NCBI RefSeq assembly: GCF_036116635.1
Contig: NZ_CP107995.1
Coordinates: 1,302,001 to 1,366,000, forward strand
Length of the DNA: 64,000 bases
DNA from: Amycolatopsis sp. NBC_00345
Lineage (GTDB): Bacteria > Actinomycetota > Actinomycetes > Mycobacteriales > Pseudonocardiaceae
Reading direction: 5' to 3'
Shown here piece after piece: positions 24,566-31,420 of the stretch (positions within the stretch are counted from its first letter, which is position 1; each line of letters starts with the position of its first letter). The translations under genes and the position numbers were made by a program. The notes beneath the pieces are model-generated. The model had not been told where the DNA came from. It did no database searches and saw nothing but the letters and a program-made list of their open reading frames with translations.

Positions 24566-25047
24566 ACGGGCCCGGCACCCGGCAGCTGCGCAGGCGGTGC
24601 GCCGCCCGGCTGCGCGACCTGCCGCTGCCGGTGCCGTTCGACGTGCGGGTGCTCTGCGACCGGGTGGCGCGCCGTCGCGGGCGCCCGATCCGGCTGGTGC
24701 CGATGGCCGGGCTGACCGGCGTCTGCGGGCTGTGGCTGGCCACCGACGAGGCGGACCTGATCTGTTACGAGGAGGGGACCAGCCCGCCGCACCAGGAGCA
24801 CATCATCCTGCACGAGCTGGCCCACGTGCTGTGCGACCACTATCCGTCTTCGCTGCCGGAGGCCGCCGCCCCGCTGCTGCCGAGCCTGGACCCCGCGATG
24901 GTCCGGCGGGTCCTCGCCCGCGCCGGCTACTCGACGGTGGAGGAGCGCGAGGCCGAGCTGCTGGCGTCGCTCATCCGGCAGCGGGCCCGGGCGGGTGGCA
25001 CGCCCGCGGACCGGCTCCGCTCGGCGCTGGGGGACGGCGATGGCTGA
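24562..25047 (+). CDS. ImmA/IrrE-like HExxH protein
   Basis: 161 residues from a GTG overlapping the preceding stop. The zinc motif HELAH is at residues 84-88. A downstream EEREAELLASLI segment supplies the likely third metal ligand (Glu), matching ImmA/IrrE-type peptidases that cleave XRE repressors. No membrane segment is present. The coupling to an XRE-type gene upstream is the classical regulator-protease arrangement. The next gene overlaps it by 8 bp. Proteolysis of the EspR-like protein is an inference. Confidence 0.82.
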   Translation: MNGPGTRQLRRRCAARLRDLPLPVPFDVRVLCDRVARRRGRPIRLVPMAGLTGVCGLWLATDEADLICYEEGTSPPHQEHIILHELAHVLCDHYPSSLPEAAAPLLPSLDPAMVRRVLARAGYSTVEEREAELLASLIRQRARAGGTPADRLRSALGDGDG

Positions 25048-26134
25048 GTGGCTGGTGCGGTACGGCCCGGTGCTGCTCGCCTGGATCCTGTTCCTGGCCC
25101 GGCGCGGCGGCGGCCCCGGCCGCCGGACGGTCCGGCAGGTGTTCCTCGGCCTGGCCGTCTCGCTGACGGCGCTGACCCCGGCCGGGCACGCGGTGATCCG
25201 CGCGGTCACCGGCGCCCCGGACCTGCCGCGGCTGGCCGGGCACGCCGGCATGCTCTACGCCGCGTGGTCGGCGCAGCGGTTCCTCGCGCACCTGAACGGG
25301 ATCCGCCCGCCGCGCCGGCAGGGCTGGTGGATCGGCGGGATGTTCGCGGTGATGTGTGTGCTCTTCGCGCTCACGCCCGACCTGAAGCCCCACTCGCCGT
25401 GGGTGATGGAGTACTGCTTCGCCTACGCCGCGGCGCAGATCCCGGCCTTCGCCGGGGTGATCCGGCTGGGCCTGCGTTACGCGCGCCCCGCGGGCCCGGC
25501 GCCCCTGCGGACCGGCCTCTGCCTGGCTGTCGCGGGCACCGCGGCCGGCGTGCTGTACCTGGTGGACAAGACGGTGCTGGCCGCCGCGCCCCGGTGGGGA
25601 TTCGGCTACCCGCTCGGGCACGCGTTCCTGGTGTCCCAGGCGCTGCCCGCCGCCGCGCACGTGCTGGTGCTCGTCGGCGTCACGCTGCCCGGGGCCGCGA
25701 CCTGGCTGGACCGCTGCCGGCGATACCGCCACCTTCGTCCACTGTGGACGGCGTTGTACCGGGCCGACCCGGCGATCGCGCTGGACCCGCCGGACGGCCC
25801 GCACCGGCTGGTGCCGTGGGGCCTGCGGATGCGCCTCTACCGGCGGGTGATCGAGATCCGCGACGGGCTGCTCGCGCTGCAGCCCTACCGGGACCCGGCC
25901 GTCGCCCTCGCCGCGCGGGAAAGCGGGGCCAGTGCCGGGCTGCGCGGCCGTCGGCTGGACGCCGCGGTCGAGGCCGCCGCGGTCGTCGCGGCCCTGCGCG
26001 CGAGGGCGGGCGGAGTGGTGCCGGACGTCGGGGAAAGCGCCGCCGCGCTGGGTGGCGACGACCTCGACAGCGACACTGCGTTCTTGAGCGAGGTCGCCGT
26101 CGCCTATCGCCGCAACGCGGTCCCCGCGCGCTGA
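25040..26134 (+). CDS. Multi-spanning membrane protein, MAB_1171c / DUF6545 type
   Basis: 364 residues with seven hydrophobic helices in the first 235 residues (starting LVRYGPVLLAWILFLA, with others near 35-55, 68-85, 100-118, 130-150, 160-180 and 200-225). A cytoplasmic domain of about 130 residues follows, beginning WTALYRADPAIALDPP and including RRVIEIRDGLLAL. The family is found in actinobacteria and has no established function. Translation is coupled to the HExxH gene. The topology resembles a receptor with a cytoplasmic output domain, so a sensory role is possible. Confidence 0.8.
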   Translation: MAEWLVRYGPVLLAWILFLARRGGGPGRRTVRQVFLGLAVSLTALTPAGHAVIRAVTGAPDLPRLAGHAGMLYAAWSAQRFLAHLNGIRPPRRQGWWIGGMFAVMCVLFALTPDLKPHSPWVMEYCFAYAAAQIPAFAGVIRLGLRYARPAGPAPLRTGLCLAVAGTAAGVLYLVDKTVLAAAPRWGFGYPLGHAFLVSQALPAAAHVLVLVGVTLPGAATWLDRCRRYRHLRPLWTALYRADPAIALDPPDGPHRLVPWGLRMRLYRRVIEIRDGLLALQPYRDPAVALAARESGASAGLRGRRLDAAVEAAAVVAALRARAGGVVPDVGESAAALGGDDLDSDTAFLSEVAVAYRRNAVPAR

Positions 26135-26148
26135 CGAGCCAGGTCTTT

Positions 26149-26162
26149 GTCAAAGTGTTGAC
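26149..26162. promoter_or_regulatory. Inverted repeat upstream of GH92
   Basis: GTCAAAGTGTTGAC (5-bp arms, 4-bp spacer) overlaps a second dyad CTTTGTCAAAG at 26145-26155. It lies 72 bp before the GH92 start, in a suitable position for an operator. The regulator is unknown. Confidence 0.35.
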
Positions 26163-26233
26163 CACGGGCCGGGCGCGCGGAAAGGTCGGATGTCAGGTCA
26201 GGGTCGATCGGTTTCTGCCGTGGGAGGCACCCG

Positions 26234-29200
26234 GTGCGGTACAGGTTCATGGTGGCGGTCCTCGCGGCGGCGGTGCTCGGCGCGCCGAGTGTCGCCGCGG
26301 CGGCAGAGTCACCGGCGTCGTCCGGAGCGCAGCTGGTCAGCGACCCGTCGGCGTACGTCGACCCGCTGATCGGCACCGGCAGCGGTGGCGGCTCGGTCGG
26401 CGAGATCAACAACTTCCCCGGCCCGGCGACGCCGTTCGGGATGATGCAGTTCTCCCCGGACACCCAGGGCTCCTACGCCGGCTACCAGTACCACAGTGAT
26501 CAGATCCGAGGTTTCAGCCTCGACCACGCCTCGGTCGGCTGCACCGCGTTCGGCGACGTGCCGATCCTGCCGGTGACCGGCGACGTCGGCTCGGCCCCGT
26601 GGGACCGCGTCGAGCACTTCACCCACGACGACGAGCAGGCGGCGCCCGGCTACTACGCGGTGACACTCGCCGATTCGAAGGTCCGCGCGGAGCTGACCGC
26701 CACCACGCGCACCGGCCTGGCCGCGTTCACCTTCCCGGCGGGCGCCACCGCGCAGGTGCTGGTCAAGGGCGGCGCGAGCCTGGCCGGGGACACCCACGCG
26801 GACCTGAAGGTCACCGGCGACCGCGAGGTCAGCGGCTCGGCCACCACCGGCAACTTCTGCGGCAAGGGCAACAAGTACACCGTCTACTACGACATCACGT
26901 TCGACCAGCCGTTCACCGCGCACGGCACGTGGGACGGCTCGTCGGTGAAGCCGGGCACGGACTCCGTCGACTCGCCGAAGGCCGGCGCCTACCTGACCTT
27001 CGGCGCGCAGAAGCTGGTGCACGCCAAGGTTTCGATGTCCTACGTGGGCGTCGACGGCGCGAAGGCCAACATGGCGGCCGAGGTCCCGGGCTGGGACTTC
27101 GACGCCGTGCGTCAGTCCACACGGGACACCTGGTCGGACACGCTCGGCAAGGTCCGCGTCGCGGGCAAGGACCCCGCGCAGCTCAAGACCTTCTACACCT
27201 CGCTGTACCACTCGCTGATGCACCCCAACACGTTCAACGACGTCGACGGGCGCTACATCGGCTTCGACGACAAGGTCCGGACGCTGCCCGCCGGGCACAC
27301 GCAGTACGCCAACTTCTCCGACTGGGACACCTACCGCACCCTCGCGCCGCTGCAGGCGATGCTGTTCCCGAAGCAGGCCAGCGACATGGCGCAGTCGCTC
27401 ACCAACGACGCGGTGCAGGGCGGCTGGTGGCCGCGCTGGCCGATGGCGAACGACTACACCGGCCAGATGACCGGGGACAGCTCCGTGGCGCTGATTTCGA
27501 GCCTGTACGCGTTCGGCGCGCGGGACTTCGACGTCAAGACGGCGCTGAAGTACCTGGTCAAGGGCGCGACCTCGGTGGACCAGACGCCGGGCGCGTACCA
27601 GGAGCGCCGGGGCGTCGCGGACTACGTGGCCCGCGGGTACATGCCGAACAACGACGCCTCCCGCGGCGACCACGCGCGGGTCGGCGCCTCGATCACCCTG
27701 GAGTGGGCGATCGACGACTTCGCGATCGCGCAGTTCGCCCAGGGCATCGGCGACCGCGACGTCGCCCGTGAGTTCACCCAGCGCGGCCAGAACTGGCAGA
27801 ACGTCTTCAACCCGGCCACCGGCTACCTCCAGCCGCGCGGGGAGGACGGCCGCTTCCCGGACGGCCCGGCCTACCGGCCCCCGCCGCCGGGCGAGTTCGG
27901 CCAGGACGGCTTCGACGAGGGCAACGCCGCGCAGTACACCTGGCTCGTCCCGCAGGACCCGGCCGGGCTGGTCACCGCGATGGGCGGCCCGGCGAAGACC
28001 GCGGCCCGGCTGGACACGTTCTTCCAGAAGCTGAACGTCGGCCCGAACGAGCCGTACATGTGGGCCGGCAACGAGCCGGACTTCGGCGTGCCGTGGCTGT
28101 ACAACCACGTCGGGCAGCCGTGGAAGACGCAGCAGGTGGTGCGGGAGATCGCGACCACGCAGTTCAGCGCCACCCCGGACGGCGAGCCCGGCAACGACGA
28201 CCTCGGCGCGCAGTCGTCCTGGTACGTCTGGGCCGCGCTCGGCATCTACCCGGGCACGCCCGGCACGCCGGACCTGGTCGTGCACAGCCCGCTGTTCGAG
28301 CGCGCCGTGCTCACCCTGCCCACCGGGCGCACCATCGACATCCGCGCGCCGAAGGCGTCGGCGACCACGCCGTACGTCCAGGACCTGCGGCTGAACGGCC
28401 GGGACTGGGACCGCACGTCGCTGCCCGCCGGCACCGCGCACGACGGCGCCCGGCTGGACTTCACGCTGTCCGGGCAGCCGGACAAGGGCTGGGCCGCGGG
28501 CAGCCAGCCACCGTCCTATCGGGACAGTGAGAAGCCGTTCCTCGCCTCCGCGGACAACCAGGTGGCGGTCGCGCCGGGCACTACCGGCCAGGCGACGGTC
28601 ACCGGGCAGCGGCTCGGCGGCCACGACCGCACGCTCGACGTCACCGCGAAGGCGCCCGCCGGTCTCAGTGTCACGGTGCCGCGTCAGCTCCGGCTCGACG
28701 ACCGGACGGGCGGCGGGAGCGTGAAGCTGTCGGTTTCCGTGCCGGCCGGGACATCCGAGGGTTATTACCCGGTGCCGGTGACCGTCCGCGGCAGTGGCCC
28801 CGCCGTGACCACTTCGGTGATCGTGCTGGTGGCGCCGAAGGGCGGGCTGGCCGCCGCTTACGGCAACGTCGGCATCTCCGACGACGGCGACGCGGGCTCG
28901 GCGGACTTCGACACCGCGGGCAACAGCCTGTCCCGGCAGGCGCTCGCGGCCGCGGGCCTGGTCGGCGGGAAGACGGCGCAGGCCGTGGGCACGTCGTTCA
29001 CCTGGCCCGCGGCGCCCGCGGGCCGTCCGGACAACGTCGTGCCGTCCGGTCAGGTGATCGACCTGGCGGGCCACGCCGCGACCCGCCTGTCCTTCATCGG
29101 CACCGCGACGAACGGCGACCACCGCGCCACCGCCACGGTCACCTTCACCGACGGCACCACCGCCCAGTCGGACCTGTCCTTCGGCGACTGGGTGCTGCCG

Positions 29201-29395
29201 GGCGGCGGCACGGACCCGGTCTTCGGCAACACACTGGTCGCGCGCGCCGACCACCGCAACCAGCCGGGCGGAGAGGGCGGCGCGGCGTCGATCTACGCTA
29301 CGGCACCGTTTGTGGTGCCTGCGGGTAAGCAGCTTGCGTCGGTGACGTTGCCGGTCGCGGCGGACTTGCACGTTTTCGCGCTGGGGCTGGGGTGA
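26234..29395 (+). CDS. Secreted GH92 alpha-1,2-mannosidase with C-terminal NEW3 domain
   Basis: 1053 residues from GTG 26234, preceded by GGGAGG. A signal peptide (about 1-24) leads to the GH92 N-terminal beta-sandwich (VDPLIGTGSGG, NNFPGPATPFGMMQFSPDT). The (alpha/alpha)6 catalytic domain has the GNDDLGAQSSWYVW motif (Asp655, Asp656). GH92 enzymes are calcium-dependent exo-mannosidases that trim alpha-1,2 mannose from N-glycans and fungal mannan. A NEW3/CARDB-like domain (about 775-875) and a beta-rich region follow, probably for substrate binding. It fits functionally with the GH76 gene 5 kb away. Confidence 0.93.
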   Translation: MRYRFMVAVLAAAVLGAPSVAAAAESPASSGAQLVSDPSAYVDPLIGTGSGGGSVGEINNFPGPATPFGMMQFSPDTQGSYAGYQYHSDQIRGFSLDHASVGCTAFGDVPILPVTGDVGSAPWDRVEHFTHDDEQAAPGYYAVTLADSKVRAELTATTRTGLAAFTFPAGATAQVLVKGGASLAGDTHADLKVTGDREVSGSATTGNFCGKGNKYTVYYDITFDQPFTAHGTWDGSSVKPGTDSVDSPKAGAYLTFGAQKLVHAKVSMSYVGVDGAKANMAAEVPGWDFDAVRQSTRDTWSDTLGKVRVAGKDPAQLKTFYTSLYHSLMHPNTFNDVDGRYIGFDDKVRTLPAGHTQYANFSDWDTYRTLAPLQAMLFPKQASDMAQSLTNDAVQGGWWPRWPMANDYTGQMTGDSSVALISSLYAFGARDFDVKTALKYLVKGATSVDQTPGAYQERRGVADYVARGYMPNNDASRGDHARVGASITLEWAIDDFAIAQFAQGIGDRDVAREFTQRGQNWQNVFNPATGYLQPRGEDGRFPDGPAYRPPPPGEFGQDGFDEGNAAQYTWLVPQDPAGLVTAMGGPAKTAARLDTFFQKLNVGPNEPYMWAGNEPDFGVPWLYNHVGQPWKTQQVVREIATTQFSATPDGEPGNDDLGAQSSWYVWAALGIYPGTPGTPDLVVHSPLFERAVLTLPTGRTIDIRAPKASATTPYVQDLRLNGRDWDRTSLPAGTAHDGARLDFTLSGQPDKGWAAGSQPPSYRDSEKPFLASADNQVAVAPGTTGQATVTGQRLGGHDRTLDVTAKAPAGLSVTVPRQLRLDDRTGGGSVKLSVSVPAGTSEGYYPVPVTVRGSGPAVTTSVIVLVAPKGGLAAAYGNVGISDDGDAGSADFDTAGNSLSRQALAAAGLVGGKTAQAVGTSFTWPAAPAGRPDNVVPSGQVIDLAGHAATRLSFIGTATNGDHRATATVTFTDGTTAQSDLSFGDWVLPGGGTDPVFGNTLVARADHRNQPGGEGGAASIYATAPFVVPAGKQLASVTLPVAADLHVFALGLG

Positions 29396-29417
29396 GGTTG
29401 GCGGCCACCGCCGCGGT

Positions 29418-29960
29418 TCAGGCCGGTATCCGGCTCGCGACGACCGTGGCCGCCCGCACGGCGATGCCGCACATGGTGGCCGGGTCGTCGTCGTGCGCGG
29501 TGGTCCCGACCCGCACGTACTCGTCGGCGGTCACCTCCACGAACACCAGACAGCTCTGCGAGGCACCGACCTGCATGACTGCGGTCACCGCGTGGTGCCC
29601 GGCGATATCGGGCGCCGGCTTGGCCAGGGAGCCCTCGAAGTCCATCTCGTGGCCGGCCTGGTCGTTGTCGATGATCGTGACGCTGTAGTCGTCGCCCGCG
29701 CACAACGGGTGCAGGTCGGTACGGCGCTCCGGCGTGGTGTCGGAGTCCTGTTTGAGTTCCGGCACGTCGGCCGGCTTGAGCAGGGTGCACGGGTCGGTGC
29801 CCGCGAGCGGCGTCCCGGTCTTGCCGGACCCACCCGTGGGTGCCGCCGTGGTGCCGCCGGCCCGGGTCGCCGGGCTGCTGAGGCCCGGCGGATCGTCGTT
29901 GCAGGCCGAGAGCCCCAGCCCGCAGGCCAGGACCACAGCCGTCACCATCGCACGTCGCAT
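29418..29960 (-). CDS. DUF3558-family lipoprotein
   Basis: 180 residues. The N-terminus has a lipobox (LSAC) after a short hydrophobic stretch, so it is exported and lipid-anchored. A Thr/Gly-rich linker is followed by the DUF3558 core with DPCTLLKPADV and conserved cysteines. Related proteins sit near ESX or regulatory loci in actinobacteria, and their role is unknown. GAGGGAAAC precedes the ATG. It is 26 bp downstream of the beta-propeller lipoprotein gene and is probably its operon partner. Confidence 0.88.
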   Translation of the reverse strand: MRRAMVTAVVLACGLGLSACNDDPPGLSSPATRAGGTTAAPTGGSGKTGTPLAGTDPCTLLKPADVPELKQDSDTTPERRTDLHPLCAGDDYSVTIIDNDQAGHEMDFEGSLAKPAPDIAGHHAVTAVMQVGASQSCLVFVEVTADEYVRVGTTAHDDDPATMCGIAVRAATVVASRIPA

Positions 29961-29986
29961 TGAGTTTCCCTCGAATCCGGAAAGCG

Positions 29987-31318
29987 CTACTTCTTGACCG
30001 GGTAGGCCATCGGGGTCCGGTTGTCGCCCTCGGAGACGCCGATGGCCGCGTACTCGCTCACCCAGTACGGATCGACGCCGACCTCGGTGGACAGGTCCTT
30101 CCCGGTCTTGGCGTCGAGCGCGATCGGCTTCCCACCCTGGGTGGTGCCGTAGAGGACGCCGTGCCAGGCGACGAGCACGCCGGGCGCGACCCGGTTGGCG
30201 GCCTGGTCGGGCAGGCTCCAGAGTTTCCGCGCGGTCGCGGCGTCGTAGCCGGTCAGTACACCGGACATGGAGCAGGCCAGCACGGATTGCTGGTCGTAGA
30301 AGCAGTCACCGTAGCTGGAGACCGCGGAGCCGTAGTCGCCGACGAGCCGGGTCTTCTCGGCGCCGGTGGCGGGGTCGAGGAACACCAGGAACGTGCCGCC
30401 GTGGACGTTCTGGTCGATCTTGGCCTTCTGGTCGACCACGACCAGCGCGGGATCGGCGGTGACGACGTCGAGCGAGTAGGAGTCCTTGGCGGCGGCCCAT
30501 TTCTCCTGCCCGGTCACGACGTCGAGGGCGGTGATCTGGCTCGTGCCGCTCTGGAGCCCCTGGCTGTGATCGACACCCGCCAGGGTGTCTCCATGGACGC
30601 TGCCGCCGGTGTAGTCCTTGCGAGTCCACAACGTCCTGCCGGTGGCCGGGTCCAGGCCGACCGTGATGTGCTGCTCGTCCTTGTCGTAGCCGGCGATGAC
30701 GGCCTTGTCCGTGACGCCGACGACCTTGGTGACCGCGTTGCCGGCGTCGGCGTATTCGTCGGTGGAGACCTTGGTGTCGGTTTGCCACGCCTTCTTGCCG
30801 GTGGCGGCGTCGGCGGCGAGCACCGTGAGCGCGACGTAGCCCGGTGTCGTGCCCTGTTCGGGGACCGCGACCGGGACCGCCGCGACGGCGAGCTTGCCGG
30901 TGACCACGGGCGGCCGCGGCCCGGTGGTGTTGACGAACGGGCCGCTCTGGTTGTCCGGGTCGCCGGGCAGGCCCTCGATCGGCGCGGCCCACTGCTGCTT
31001 CCCGGTGAGGACGTCCACGGCGGTCAGCCCGGTCGGCGCGACGATGTAGGCGGTGCGGTCACGCAGGGTGAGAAACCGCGCGGTGACGCCGCCCCCGACG
31101 TTGGTGCTGAAGGACGTGGTGGGCAGGGGGACGCCCGCGGCGGCATCGAACGCGATGGGCGGGTCGGCGGTCGTGGCCGCCGGGGCGGCGGGTCCCCCGG
31201 ACGGGGCGACCACATCGGACCGGGGTGACCGGGGTGACTGCGGGGCCGGCCCGCTGCCGCAGCCGGCGGCGGTGATCACCGCCGCCAGGCAGGTCATGGT
31301 GGCCAGTACTCGCCGCAT
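29987..31318 (-). CDS. PQQ-like beta-propeller lipoprotein
   Basis: 443 residues from ATG 31318. Lipobox ITAAGC follows the signal sequence. The rest is a propeller of PQQ-like repeats, such as VDVLTGKQQWAAPIEG, DPATGRTLWTRKDY and LDVVTGQEKWAAAKD. In extracytoplasmic proteins this fold works as a scaffold or ligand sensor rather than a PQQ enzyme, and no catalytic domain is attached. The gene diverges from the SARP regulator and precedes the DUF3558 lipoprotein gene. All three may form one regulated unit. Confidence 0.88.
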   Translation of the reverse strand: MRRVLATMTCLAAVITAAGCGSGPAPQSPRSPRSDVVAPSGGPAAPAATTADPPIAFDAAAGVPLPTTSFSTNVGGGVTARFLTLRDRTAYIVAPTGLTAVDVLTGKQQWAAPIEGLPGDPDNQSGPFVNTTGPRPPVVTGKLAVAAVPVAVPEQGTTPGYVALTVLAADAATGKKAWQTDTKVSTDEYADAGNAVTKVVGVTDKAVIAGYDKDEQHITVGLDPATGRTLWTRKDYTGGSVHGDTLAGVDHSQGLQSGTSQITALDVVTGQEKWAAAKDSYSLDVVTADPALVVVDQKAKIDQNVHGGTFLVFLDPATGAEKTRLVGDYGSAVSSYGDCFYDQQSVLACSMSGVLTGYDAATARKLWSLPDQAANRVAPGVLVAWHGVLYGTTQGGKPIALDAKTGKDLSTEVGVDPYWVSEYAAIGVSEGDNRTPMAYPVKK

Positions 31319-31420
31319 CTGTGTGTTCTCTCCCCAAAAGTGCTGCTCCGGGCGATCGGCATCACCGTAGGCAAAGGGGTCCAACAGCTTTCTAACACTC
31401 GCGTAAAGTACGGCCCGGTT

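Noticed and set aside
26309..29371. A 1020-codon open frame on the strand opposite to GH92
   Set aside because: It is the mirror of the GC-rich third positions of a clear GH92 gene; its translation is Arg/Val/Gly-rich low complexity without domains.
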